From Parietaria judaica (lineage: Eukaryota; Streptophyta; Magnoliopsida; Rosales; Urticaceae), in NCBI GenBank assembly GCA_954871525.1, contig OX940863.1:8470001-8534000 (forward strand): a stretch of DNA of 64,000 bases. The letters are read 5' to 3'. Positions 50,012 through 61,465 of the stretch are shown one piece after another. The notes under the pieces were generated by a model. It saw only the letters and a program-made list of their open reading frames with translations. It was not told the origin of the DNA and did not search any database. The position numbers and the translations under genes were made by a program. The stretch's first letter is position 1, and each line of letters opens with the position of its first letter.

Positions 50012-50379
50012 GTACCTACGTATCATATCATTTTCATAAATTATCTTCCTCTTTATAAATATAAAACCGAGACAAGGAACTAGTATTTTGAGGCATTTTA
50101 GACCCGGTTGCCTTTTTTTCGCTTTTTACCAATGTGATACCTATATACCGGTAGTACCAGACCGATGAAAATCCGGATTCTTTTTTACCGGTTTTGAACC
50201 TGGACCTGTAGAAAACCGGTTTTGGAAACTGTAAGTAACTGGTAAGAATACTAGTATTTTACCGGTATCGAAACGATGACTGGTTTACAATAAAAAAAAA
50301 GGGGGGGTAAAAAATCGTTGTTTGGAACCGGTATCGGTAGATATGCCTCGTCATCTTTTGGTTCCTTACTTACAACAGA
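50012..50379 (+). other. Possible 5' UTR intron of the DUF936 gene
   Basis: A donor-like TTTCAG/GTACCT at about 50011 and an acceptor-like TACTTACAACAG near 50379 flank DNA that contains several ACCGGTTTT/AAAACCGGT words of a small repeat. Similar ACCGG-rich segments lie at about 54680-54790, 55570-55640 and 56015-56070, so a short repeat family is dispersed here. The intron call rests on consensus only. Confidence 0.35.
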
Positions 50380-50460
50380 GATGTCCAAGGCTAAGACTGA
50401 CGCATCTTTTCCATTGCCTTGATTACCAGACTTGGAACCCAAAAAAACACAGCACAAAAG

Positions 50461-52146
50461 ATGGCTTCTTTAACCCCGGGAGTTCTTCTGAAGCTCCTCG
50501 AGAGCATGAATTCCAATGTGAGGGTCCGGGGCGAGCACCGCTCGGTGCTCCTCCAGGTGATCAGCATCGTGCCCGCCATGACCGGGCCGGAGCTCTGGCC
50601 CCACCACGGCTTCTTCCTCAAGGTCTCTGACTCCTCCCACTCGACATATGTCACCCTCTCCAAACAGGACAACGACCTCATCATGAACAACGAGCTTCAG
50701 CTCGGCCAGTTCTTCTACGTCGACCGGGTCAGCTCGGGCCGTCCCGTCCCGATCCTCGCCGGAGTCCGACCCGTCCCAGGGAGACACGCGTTTGTGGGGA
50801 CGCCCAAGGACTTGATGCAGATGCTCGAGCCGTCGGAGAGCCCTGAGCCGGTTGATAACGGCCGCGACGGGGCAAGAGAGAGCGCGAGGCAGAGGATCGT
50901 CATCAAGGAGGAGAAGACGGGCGTGGCATCGAGGTATATGCAAGGCTTGAGGGATTCGAACGGGTTGGCCGCGAAGAGTCAGGATTTGAACAGAGGCAAG
51001 CAACTAGAGCTCAATGGCCAGGTGCGCCCGGGAAGCCGGCATGGCACACTCTCATCGAGGCCGGAGTTCACTGTCTGCACCGCCAAAGAGACTCCGACCC
51101 CGACAAAAGGCACTTCTGCGAAACGAGCGTCGAGCAAACAAGAGAACGTGGATTCGAACTTGTCGTCGAACAGCCGAGAGAGGACCGACTCGCCCGAGGC
51201 CCTTCTCTGGTCCTCTTTGCCTGCAAATCTTCTCAAGCCTGGGAAGGTAGTTTTCCTGCTCTTCACTCACTCAAACTGTCTGCAATGGATTGATTCCAAT
51301 CACTCTCATCTTTCGTTATCCTCTTACAAGGGAATGCTTAGAAGGAGGAACCTAGCTTCTTTGGTCGCCATTGAAGCTCAGGAGGAAGCTTCGAAAGCCG
51401 CAACTCTCGTCAAGTGCCTCAGGTAATGTCATCTCATCGTCTCCGAAAATCCATTACTTCTTGCATTTCAAATCTCATCGTATTTACACTTGCCGATTTT
51501 CTTCAGCATGTTCGCCGAACTCTGCTCGTCGGCTTCGCCGGAGAATCCTCACGCCTCTTTCACAACCTTCTTCTCTCTCAGCCAAACCATCGAACACTTC
51601 AGCGAGCCAATCCCGTCGAAGAAGAACAAACCACTACCATTAGCCACGATCTCGACGCCTCTCAACACGGAGAAACCAGTCAAGAAAGCCGGCTCAAATC
51701 CCGCGAAAATCGCATCGAAGCAAGCGAAGAGCTCCGCCGAGCTGAGCGGAGCCGAGAAGCTGGAATGGGCCAAAGCCGAGAGCAAAAGAGAGAGCGACGA
51801 GCTCAGAGAGCTTCTCCTGACGGAAACGAGGTCCTGGTTTCTGAAATTCCTGGAGACGGCCTTGGACGGCGGGTTTCGCCTGAACAAGGCGGAGAAGAAA
51901 GGGAAGAGGAGCGGCTCGGGGCGGCGAGCCGGAGCCGGAGCCGGAGCCGACGACATCGCCGTGGCTCTGTGGCAGCTGAAGAAGGCGAACGAGTGGCTGG
52001 AGAAGGTGGCGGAGGGAAACCCTAGATCGGAGAGCGACGGAGTTGCAGAGACCGTGGAGAGGCTGAAGCAGAAGGTGTACTCGTGCCTGCTGGTCCACGT
52101 GGAGTCTGCCGCGTCAGCGCTGGAGAACCGGTCTGACCGAGGTTGA
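50461..52146 (+). CDS. DUF936 family protein
   Basis: Three exons are inferred: 50461-51246, 51331-51422 and 51507-52146, GT-AG and in frame, giving 505 residues. The start [19 protein letters not shown] followed by [16 protein letters not shown] is the hallmark of the plant DUF936 N-terminal domain (about residues 1-130, with [17 protein letters not shown] and [11 protein letters not shown]). The middle is Ser/Arg/Lys-rich and probably disordered. The C-terminal part contains [31 protein letters not shown] spread over the second junction, then a helical [20 protein letters not shown] block and a Gly/Ala-rich tract. Family members are plant-specific with no established biochemical activity; links to microtubules have been suggested for some, from memory. 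No signal or transit peptide is evident. GC content is well above the flanks, as usual for such exons. Confidence 0.9.
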
Positions 52147-52919
52147 CTTTTGACCAAAGTCAAACGAAATCGAAGGTTTGGATATTTCGGAATATTTAAT
52201 TTATTTATTCATGGAATTGCTGATTGGGAAGAGTAAATTATATGTGTACATAAATTATTTGTGAACGTAACGCAACACATTGGGTTTTGGGTTTTTTCCA
52301 TTGCTGCTTTGGTATCTAAATTATGTGTATAAAATATAAATATAAACATGATGTATAGTCGGCGTAAGTGTCTAATTTTGTACATTGTGTGGTGCATTCT
52401 CATTATTTTTTTTAACAGTAGTATTCAAAAGTTACAAACAGTGTCGAAGACTCGAAGTCCAATTCCTTTTCCATTAAAGTATAATAAAGGAGACATGTGA
52501 CATGTACAATTAAATTCTAAAAATTTAATACTTTTCTGAAACTGAAACTAAAGACATATGCATGCTTTTAAAAACGCACTTGGCATACGAATATATTTAC
52601 AGATATTTTTGAACTTAACATACCCTAATTATAGATAATTACAAATAATTCTGATGCAGTTCTTTTCGGAATCTAAAAGGATTAATTATCTATTTTTTTC
52701 TTCAAATAATAATTATTAGTGAAAAACTGGAACTCCGATTATAGAAAATTGGAATCCGAAATCAAGAAAAATCCAAATTCCGAATTCAGAATTATTATGG
52801 AAACGGAATTCCGCTTTTTCTCTTTTGAAAAGAATTCCGGATTAACCAAGCTTGTGTTAACCTAGTGGTAAATTCACTACAATAAAACTCTTCATCACGT
52901 CATAAGTTGTAGCCATGAA
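52147..52919. other. 3' UTR and intergenic DNA
   Basis: The first ~250 bp are probably the 3' UTR of the DUF936 gene. GGAATTCCG/CGGAATT words recur near 52720-52850. No gene is seen. Confidence 0.55.
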
Positions 52920-53372
52920 TCATGAGCTAATGATGGTCAATCTGACATGCACCATTAAAGACTTCCCTTGATTGCTTCCATGTTCCGAAAGCAAAGAATC
53001 CAAGCCTGGAATTGAAGCTTGAGCACGTGCCAGAAAAGTCATCTTCTTATGGCTATTAGTATCAAGCATGTGCCCTGCTTTCCAGCTTGGTTCAGCATTA
53101 AAAATCACCCGATAATGGTCTGGTTTCTGATATAAATGGTGTGGAAGAGAGCTCAACCAATTCTTCAATTCGAAAATGAAACTCGTGTCAACGAAAACGA
53201 TGACGTGCGTGTTGACACTTGTTAAATAGAGAAGATGACTGGATCGATTCACTTCGGGTTTCCCCGTATTTTCATACTCAGTAAAAAGTAACGGTAATAA
53301 GTACGGAATTTGAAATTTTTTTACTTTGTTTAAAACATATATGATAAAACCGGCTTCAAATTCGCTATTCAA
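52920..53372 (-). CDS. Unidentified ORF, possible gene remnant
   Basis: A 150-codon minus-strand ORF with protein-like composition, unlike most short ORFs in the AT-rich DNA here. It contains segments such as LKNWLSSLPHHLYQKPDHYR and FLARAQASIPGLDSLLSEHG. I do not recognise the family. No signal peptide, membrane segment or known motif is clear. It begins about 110 bp downstream of the AlkB-like stop codon, on the same strand, so it could lie in that gene's 3' UTR or be an exon or relic of another gene. Confidence 0.3.
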   Translation of the reverse strand: MNSEFEAGFIIYVLNKVKKFQIPYLLPLLFTEYENTGKPEVNRSSHLLYLTSVNTHVIVFVDTSFIFELKNWLSSLPHHLYQKPDHYRVIFNAEPSWKAGHMLDTNSHKKMTFLARAQASIPGLDSLLSEHGSNQGKSLMVHVRLTIISS

Positions 53373-53483
53373 AAGTAGTTTACTTCAAAGATCAACTACT
53401 ATCTAGCTTGGGTTTATAATATTATTGTAACCAGTAACCCACATAAATAGAATATAAGCAAACATAAAGTGGGCAAAAGAAGT

Positions 53484-55399
53484 TCAATACTGCCGGAATG
53501 TGAGATTCAAGTGGCCGGGACGGAGATCTATCTGGTCAAGCAGTTTCTTCGGTGCAGTGTTCGGGTGGATCTCAGCCACACCGTGAAAAACCTTTCTGGA
53601 CGGTCCACCAAATATCAAAACATCTCCTGATTCCAAAACTACCTCATCGGCTTTATCAACGTCCCTCTTGTTTCCGTACAAGAAAACTGCAGAGTCTCCA
53701 ATGGAGAACGACACCACAGGCAGCCCGGCTCTGATACTTGCTCGGCTTTCGTCAAGATCCTGAAGAGGAGCAAATGTCGTGACACAAAATACATTTCTTT
53801 GGGAAGGAACCAGCGAAGCCTAGCAAGAAACCAAACAAGAACATACGGAAATTTCTGGGGTTCGGGAAAAATATGCTCTATGTCATTATTCATCCGCTTA
53901 CGGGATTTACAGATAAACAGTGTTTCAGTATCAAGGATAACCAAAACAGACCATTGGTTTTACAGTAACTTGGTTCTCAAGCAATCTAGAGTTTTCTTTC
54001 TCTTTGTGCACTAAATAAGTATAAAATAACAGAATTAAGGACTTAACTTACTGTTCAAGCAAGCTGTCAAAAACACTAGCCATTTAACCACATAATTCTA
54101 ACTAACTTATCTTCGGAATATAATTCACAAAGCCAGCATCCAAAAAAATTTCACTACAAACCTGATGAAGACCGAGTCATCCGGTTGTGGTGTAAAAGTT
54201 TGCCAAACAGATGTCTGGTTCCATCCATGGAAGTAGCCTCGCTACGTCACCACCATCATACTCTCTCTCGATAGCAGAACGCGAATCTTTGATTGCCTGT
54301 ACGACCATGTGAAGGAACTCGGAAGGAATTAATGGCGGTTTAGCTTCATCACTAGGCCTGCAATCACCATAAGCACCAGTCCTGGGATCCCAATTCTTAC
54401 CGAGACACATCATGTTCAAACGAAGTTTCCGTCCGTCACTGTAACCGGGTTGGTAGAAACCTCCAGGCCCAATTCCCAAGTCATGGCAGCGCTTAACTAT
54501 TTTAACCTGTAATGAAACCAACACAAAGATGCCATTTCAATGAAATCAGGGAAATATAACGATCTTGTTAGGTTATTTTTGTACTTAAAGCTGGTAGAAC
54601 ATAAACCGGCGTGATCCCGTTTTGAAATATATGTGTTTTTATATACCTATATTATTTAATAAGTTTAGACTTTAGAGTATGGAGTTTAGACCCGGCCTGG
54701 TTCCTGGTTTTGAAATAAAAATCAGGTTTTTCCAAAACTAGGAGGCCCCAAAAAAAACCGGGAACAAGCCCAAAAAGGCCAAAAACCCGGTTTCGCCCCT
54801 AGCGAAAATGCTTCTGCAAAAGAGAATTTAGTACCTGCTCACTTATCCTTAAATAGCTCTTGAGAAGCACCATTCCTGGCCTTAACAGTATTCCATCGGC
54901 GGCTTCTGTAACGCGCTGCTTCTCGTTTCGTCTCTCTCTCTTTATATCTCGTAAAGTTGGTTTCAACTTCACAGAGCCGGTTTTGCCCAATATATCAAAG
55001 ACTCTTGAATTCTTGGATTTCTCAGGTTTCTTGTCTCTTTCTCTGATTGTCGGACTCCTCTTTGGCGAAGACGTATAGCTCCTATTATCACGGGTATCAG
55101 AAAGACGATTAAACTCTTTCAGCTTGGTTGAGCTATCAATATAAGCATCATCACACCTCAACGTTGCAATATCTTTCGTAAATTCTGCTGCATTTTTTCC
55201 GATCCGAGCTTTTCCTTCACTTGAATGAAAGGAAGGGTTCGGAGTTTTAACTTCCACACGGACGCCATTCTTTGGCTCGGGTGATTTTTTATCTTCTCGA
55301 CGCTTCTCAACCCACTTCCAGTTTCCGGTTTTCCCATTTGAAGACCGTCCCCGTCCCTGAAATTCGTTCGCCGTATAAAAAGTCTTATCTGGTAGATAC

Positions 55400-55438
<39 letters not shown>

Positions 55439-56224
55439 TAGAGATACCAAACTAGAATATCTTGTACTTTGATTAAAAAATATTAAGAATACAGAGATAC
55501 TTTCTCAAAGTTAAAAATGTAATCCCCTAAGCTAAACCATATGAAAAGTCTGGGAAGAATATTTATTTTGGAGCCCGGTTTTTGTTTCCAGTTACAAAAC
55601 TAGGTTTTTTGGTCAAAAACCGAGAGCCGGACGCGAGATTCCCGGATTAGATTTGTGGTATCAGTCTCTTAGTTAGCTAGGACTTCTTATTAACTAACAA
55701 ATAGTGATATTTTTTAGTTTCCAAGTATAGCTCTATATTTGATTAAATTAGATGTATTAATTGGAGCTTTGACTTGTTATGAATTTTACTCTATGCGTAT
55801 TGTTTAGATCTATTATACTAATCAGGCTGTTTATATTTGATTTTCATGTATTTTCTAAAAAATGTGGAAAATAAGAATTTTCACTTTTCACTCAGTAAAA
55901 TCTCTATCAAAATAATAATGTTTGAGACCACATTATATTATCGAAATTATTAATATATCAAGACATATAAAATATTTAAATAAAATTTTAATTTAACGAG
56001 TTTCGGTAGTAGTTCAAAACCGGTCACGGCCCGGCTCCTTAAAAGTATATAATTTTTCTTGAAACCGGACCGGACCCAATTTTCGAAAGACTAAAAAATT
56101 GGACCCGCTTTCGGGTCGGGTAAGGTATAATATGCATATATATATAGAAAGAGGACGAGCTTGCCTGGTTGGAAGCACGTCCCGTAGCTGAAGGGCCCCG
56201 ATTGGGTGGATGGGGGCGCTGCAT
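53484..56224 (-). CDS. AlkB-type 2-oxoglutarate/Fe(II) dioxygenase with an in-frame stop
   Basis: Four minus-strand exons are inferred: 56165-56224, 54835-55356, 54162-54506 and 53484-53759. They keep one frame of 401 codons, except that codon 304 (54177-54179) is TGA. Family members have Arg there (G-R-L-G-L-H-Q-D), and CGA to TGA is a single C-to-T change at a CpG. The stop lies four codons before H308 of the H-x-D iron motif (H308, D310 across the junction), so the truncated product would lack the metal site, the distal His (FHGV) and the 2-oxoglutarate-binding Arg (HLNLTFRQY). The retained part is a basic, disordered N-terminus plus the nucleotide-recognition lid (GPGGFYQPGY, MMCLGKNWDP). 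Intron 1 appears to use a GC donor (CAG/GCAAGC). It is most like plant ALKBH1-type proteins (AT3G14140/AT5G01780), from memory. It may be a recent pseudogene, a null allele or a sequencing error. Confidence 0.82.
55403..55437. repeat. (AT)n microsatellite in AlkB-like intron 1
   Basis: A pure AT dinucleotide run lies just upstream, on the minus strand, of the exon 2 acceptor. Confidence 0.9.
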
Positions 56225-56428
56225 GGAGAGGGGAGCAGCGGATCAATTTGGCGGGAGAAAGGTCGAGAGTTTCTCTTGCAAAACTCCAATGAGATCAATC
56301 CCAACACTGTTCTTTTCATTATTAATGGAGTTTCCGTAGCAGAAAACCAAGCCCTTCTTCTTCGTCTTCACTCGCTCGCTTGCCTTTCCAACTTCTATCT
56401 CTCTCTATTTAATTTTTAAAAGAGAAAT

Positions 56429-58237
56429 TATAGCTAATAATCACGTTACTACGTTTAGATTGCATTTTAACAAATTTATGATACTAATTTCTAAAATAGC
56501 CAATTTCGATGATGTGGCGTTATATACTACATTCTCTATACCCATATTACCCTCACTCTATTATTTACTGATTTTTGGCGTTAAATACCAATTGATATTA
56601 CAATATTAATTAATTTTGTATTTGCTATAATATGGTTTATTGTTGGCAAGTTCCATGATTTTAGCTATTATTTTAACAATTTGAATATTTCAATGCACAT
56701 ATCTCGTTCTCTCTCTGCCAATATCTCGTTCTCTATCTCTCTCATCGGTATTCTATTTCAGATCCAGAGCTAAGCATCTTCGTTGCAATCGGAAGCGAGG
56801 GACGCTCTGCTCAACGCTCCTCCTGGCAGCCAAGACCTTCACTTCCGGTCCTCCGAAGGTAATCCCGGAAACGCGAGTGCAAGCAATCGTGTTTCGATTC
56901 GACATGGTTGCTGAACCCCGAGTTTTTTTTTTTTGCAGCTTCTCACGCAAATCTGCCTCGCCTTGTCGGCGCTCACACTCCGGGGAAGCAGCCGCAGCCG
57001 GAGGCCGTCGATCGACTCTTGTTCAGCTTGCGGGGTTTGCAGGACGAGGAGGGCAACGTTGCCGTGCTCGAGATGCTGACGGTTCTGTCGTCACCGAAGA
57101 CTATTCAGACACGCGGATGAAGACGATTCCGACGACGATTCTCACGCGTAGAAAGGTCCGTTCCGATCGAGCAGCATATTGAAGCAGCTTTGGTTTTCGG
57201 TAATCTATGATCTTTCAATTTCGCTGATTTTGCGTTTTTCGGATTCGATTTCGGAAGCTCGAAGATATAGTATTATTTACAAATTAGGATTCCGTGGGAA
57301 TAATTTATTGTTCAGCAACTATTAATCTAGGGCTCTGTTTGATTAAAAAATTCTCGAATGGTAGTTTTGTACAAAATGTATCGAAAGGAAGTGTATTACA
57401 GCAACATGTTACAACAATTAAGTTTGATTTATTGAATAATTGAACTATTTGCAGTCAAACTGATCTCCATATTGTATTTTATTTTCGGTTCTCTCGTTGA
57501 TTTGTGAATTTACTTGTTGAAAATCGTTAGGTTCAGCTGAGAGCCGTCGGAGATCAGAGTCTCGAAACGGGGAATTGGGTCGAAGTGCGGCGGCGATGGG
57601 TCGGAAGGCGCGGGCGGCACCGTTGGCTCGATGGCGAGTTTTTTTCTCTTGTTTTGTCGTGTAGTTTCTGTTTATTCTTGTTTATTCGAATTGTAAATGT
57701 ACGTTAATTCGAATTGTAAATGTAAATTTAATGGTTTATTCGTGTAAATGCATGTTCATTCGAATTGTAAATATATGTTAATTGATTTATTCGTATTTAT
57801 TCGTGTAAATGTATGTTAAATCGAATTGTTAATTTGGTTAATGTTTTTTAATTCAAATTATTTTAAATTATTAATATGGTTAATTCGAATTAATGTTTGT
57901 TAAGAAATTTGAATTTTTATTTCAAAAATTGAAAAATATTTTTTATATTTAAATTTGAAATTTATTTTTAAATCAGGAACTCAAATATTTGTTTCCTAAT
58001 TTATTATTTTATTAATTAAAAAAATCGTATTTGATTATTAATTATTAAAATAAAATTTATATTATTTTTTTAATTCGAATTTTAATATTAATTATTATTA
58101 ATAATAAGGGTAAATAAGTCATTTTATATCAGTTAATGTGGTTTATTGGCTATGAAACAAAATTAACCAAACAGTGGCTATTTTGACAATTTTAAACGTT
58201 TAAAAAGAGTAGTTAGCTTAAGCTCCCATTAGCTATA
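56429..58237. mobile_element. Putative gene-capturing (Pack-type) transposon
   Basis: A 10-bp inverted repeat closes the unit: TATAGCTAAT at 56429-56438 and ATTAGCTATA at 58228-58237. Just inside, the left end (TTGCATTTTAACAAATTTA) and right end (TGGCTATTTTGACAATTTTA) match the two ends of the small MITE in ABCB intron 7, which argues that these are real termini of one family. Between them lies a GC-rich, broken, intron-containing fragment of an importin-13-like gene. No transposase is seen and no convincing target-site duplication was found, so limits and class are uncertain. It starts about 200 bp upstream of the AlkB-like start codon. Confidence 0.5.
56762..57112 (+). pseudogene. Fragment of an importin-13/transportin-like gene
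   Basis: Two exon-like blocks are separated by an intron with good signals (56859-56938, AAG/GTAATC to TTTTTTGCAG). Block 1 (56762-56858) reads LQSEARDALLNA in one frame and LLLAAKTFTSGPPK in another, so a frameshift lies near 56815. It also has an in-frame TAA just upstream. Block 2 starts LLTQICLALSALTLRG, shifts frame near 56983, then reads AVDRLLFSLRGLQDEEGN and VAVLEMLTVL. Together these match the N-terminal HEAT-repeat region of the importin-beta-like family (Arabidopsis AT1G12930-type, from memory), which moves cargo through nuclear pores. At least two frameshifts and one stop rule out function. Retention of the intron shows a DNA copy rather than a retrocopy. Confidence 0.7.
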
Positions 58238-58550
58238 TGTATTCACTTCATATCTTGCTGTTATATATGCTGATTATCTCTTTATTTGCAAAATCGCATT
58301 TATGATTATGCGTTTAAAATAGATGTCAATGAATATAGGGTGTAGAAATATTTGAATGGGTCTCACTTTTTTTTTGTTTTTTTTCCAGCAATACCCTCTA
58401 TGCTTATTAAAAGTAGAACATTTCCCTCTATATATGTAAATAAATAAATGACGACAAAATAAATTGTGCATAATACATGATATGTTTGAAGATATTTTAT
58501 CATTTTTCTCCAATTTATAAAAAGTTTAAGCTTAATATGATCTCATAACT

Positions 58551-60451
58551 TTTTTTTTTTTTTTAAAAGAAAAGATCCAGAAATCATTAGTTCCATGGTA
58601 CCGTCTCTAATTTGTTATAAAGTCACTCACTTATGGCGGAGGAAAACCGTGGTTACATATCAAATTTCAAGATTACACAAAAACAAACTTAAAACATCTC
58701 GTACATCACAAATTCAAAAGGCCACAAACCTACTTTTTAAAGACAAAATAAAACATCTAACAAAGTCGAACATAAGCGGTTTCCATTTTATCTAATCTAA
58801 ACAAACTTTTGATAAAGCTCGGGAGTTGACTAGAATCAGTAAAATTCTCATTTTCATCATTAGCACCATGTTGTGCCAGCGCATCCGCAACTTTATTTCC
58901 TTCTCTATAGTGCTGAATAGTGTAGTCCGTGTCTTCCAATAACTCGATTAGTTGCTCCCAAAAATACCATATATTACATTTCATTTTTCGGATCCACTCC
59001 ACAACTACTTTAGAATCACATTCAATATCGATACATTGGTAACCCAAACTATTACAATAAATTAAACCTTCAACCACAGCTCTTAGTTTTGCTTCGTTAT
59101 TTGAACAAACTCCAAAGTGTTTAGAAAAGCCGAAAATGAACTTATCTCTAGCGTCACGTAAGATGCCACCTCCACCGGCAGGCCCCGGATTGCCTAGGCT
59201 TCTCCCATCCGAGTTCAGTTTTAATCTACCTTCTCTCGGCTTAATCCATATCAAAATATGTATTTTTTTCATCTTTTTCTTTAAGCGAAGAGCCTTTATA
59301 TTTGCTATCACATGGTCATCACTTGCATTTATATCGCCTGTCTCATTGATTCTAGAACTCAAAAGAATAATCCAATATTTAATGGAACTCCACACAAAAC
59401 CAAAATTCTCGATATTCCCTTCCATTCTAGCAACACATGCAACACATCTCCGTCTCCATAACCTCCAAATAGAAATACAAGGAACTAAACCTAAAAATAT
59501 TCATAATTGAGAGGATCTTTTTGCTCTGTTTAACCAAATTTGGACCCGTTCTTTCCAACTAGCCTGGCTAACAAACGGCACACCCATCTCAGCCGATACT
59601 TTTTTTCCATACATTTTTGGCAAACTCACCGCTGTTGAGAATATGTTCCAAATCTTCATTGTTTCGTTCCTTGCAGCAATTACACGCTTAAAGTGTTGGG
59701 ACTCCTACCCTTCTTAAGTTTTCATCAACACTCAAACAACCAAACACAGCCTTCCACATGCAGATAGAAATCTTCGTGGGCAGATACTTATGCCACACCC
59801 ATTTCTCCCATTCAAACTTAGGACAACGAGATCTGATCTTATCCCAAGCGGAAGCAACCATTCTTTTCAGGAATTTATAACAGTGTGTCTTCTGCTCTTT
59901 TGATCTTTCCAAGTGTATTCACAACTTCCTCGGCTTTACTCCAACCCACAAGACTGAAGTTTATCCACTTCCCACTCATCATTAATGAAAAGGTTTTTCA
60001 GCTTGATCGTAGAGTGCTCTCTATCAGGGAATTCAACAAATAAAGGTCCCGAACTTAAGAAATTGCCATACCATAAAGAAACATTTCCTTTTCTAATCTT
60101 CCATTTAGAGTACTTCAAAACATCTGGAAAACATTCAACAATTTTTTTCCACAACAATGAATCTAATCTACCGGCCTCACAATTAGCCACATGGCCTCCT
60201 TTCACATGTTTAGCCTTGAAAAATCTAGCCCATAATGAGTTTTGCGACAATATATTCCAGGCAAATTTCATAAAAAGAGATTTTTGAATATCCGATAGGT
60301 TCCTTAACCCTAAGCCTCCTTCGTCAACCGGCACACATAACTTCCTCCAAGCCCTCCATTTCATTTTACTTTTCCCATCATAAACATCCCCAAAAAAGGT
60401 CAGAAATTTCCTTGAATCTTTTTTGTCACAATAATCAATTGACAAAATACA
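58551..60451 (-). mobile_element. 5'-truncated LINE (non-LTR retrotransposon)
   Basis: On the minus strand, 59936-60445 encodes the region after the reverse-transcriptase core that is typical of plant LINEs (KMKWRAWRKLCVPVDEGGLG, then NLSDIQKSLFMKFAWNILS and LWARFFKAKH). Next comes a zf-RVT-like part (WHKYLPTKISICMWKAVFG, near 59700-59800). Last comes an RNase H domain at 58757-59425 with the four acidic residues visible (LNSDG, NNEAKLRA, IECDSK, VADALAQ). The reading frame is broken between these parts. A poly(T) run at 58550-58564 is the poly(A) tail read from the other strand. Near-identical 9-mers CTCATAACT (58542-58550) and CTCATAAGT (60452-60460) fit a target-site duplication. The endonuclease and catalytic RT motifs are absent. 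Confidence 0.88.
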
Positions 60452-60475
60452 CTCATAAGTTGCAAAATAAAATAA

Positions 60476-61465
60476 GGGTAAACTGCGGCTAATGTACCCA
60501 ATGTTTGATCTTCTGCGGATTATGTACCCAATGTTTATTTTTGGTGGCTAATGTACCCAATGTTTGATCCGTTAGATATTTTTGTGTTTTCCGTCAGTTG
60601 ACCGTTAGAGATGATTCCTCCTCTATAGGTACACTTTTTGTATTTTTGACATAACTGACTCATTTTTTCTCCAAATTTTATGCACGACCTATGGTTGGAA
60701 AGTTAAGAGATAGATCTACAACTTTGGTTTTTTAAGTTTTGTAAAATAAGTTTTAGAAAAATATGAAATTTTAATTACAACGTAAAACTGGACATTAGTT
60801 TAATGCAAAATATTTGTTTAGAGCACATTTTAATATACTTAATGACTTTTTATGATGAAACGTAAAACTAAAAGTTGTAGATAAATGTTTTATCTTTCCA
60901 ACGGGTGTTTATTTATAAATTTTGGACAAAAAATGTGTGAGTTATGCCAAAAATATGAAAGATGTGATGTGAAATAATCTTTCCTATTTTTGGCATAACT
61001 CACTCATTTTTTGTCCAAAATTTATAAATAAACACCCGTTGGAAAGATAAAACATTTATCTACAACTTTTTAGTTTTACGTTTCATCATAAAAAGTCATT
61101 AAGTATATTAAAATTTGCTCTAAACAAATATTTTGCATTAAACTAATGTCCAGTTTTACGTTGTAATTAAAATTTCATATTTTTCTAAAACTTATTTTAC
61201 AAAACTTAAAATTTCAAAGTTGTAGATCTATCTTTTATCTTTCCAACCATAGGTCGTGCATAAAATTTAGACAAAACATGAGTGAGTTATGTCAAAAATA
61301 CGAAAAGTGTACCTATAGAGGAGGAATCATCTCTAACGGTCAACTGACGGAAAACACGAAAATATCTAACGGATCAAACATTGGGTACATTAGCCGCCGA
61401 AAATAAACATTATGTACATAATCCGCAGAAGATCAAACATTGGATACATTAGCCGCAGTTTACCC
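60476..61465. mobile_element. Mutator-type foldback element, copy B
   Basis: The 990-bp inverted repeat has left end GGGTAAACTGCGGCTAATGT and right end AGCCGCAGTTTACCC. A perfect 9-bp duplication, ATAAAATAA, flanks it (60467-60475 and 61466-61474). It is the same family as copy A in ABCB intron 2, with the same internal blocks (CTGCGGATTATGTACCC, CCAACGGGTGTTTATTTATA and complements). It inserted only 15 bp from the right-hand duplication of the LINE. Confidence 0.92.

Noticed and set aside
50470..51003. 177-codon minus-strand ORF opposite DUF936 exon 1
   Set aside because: Shadow of a GC-rich exon; the plus strand has the recognised family domain.
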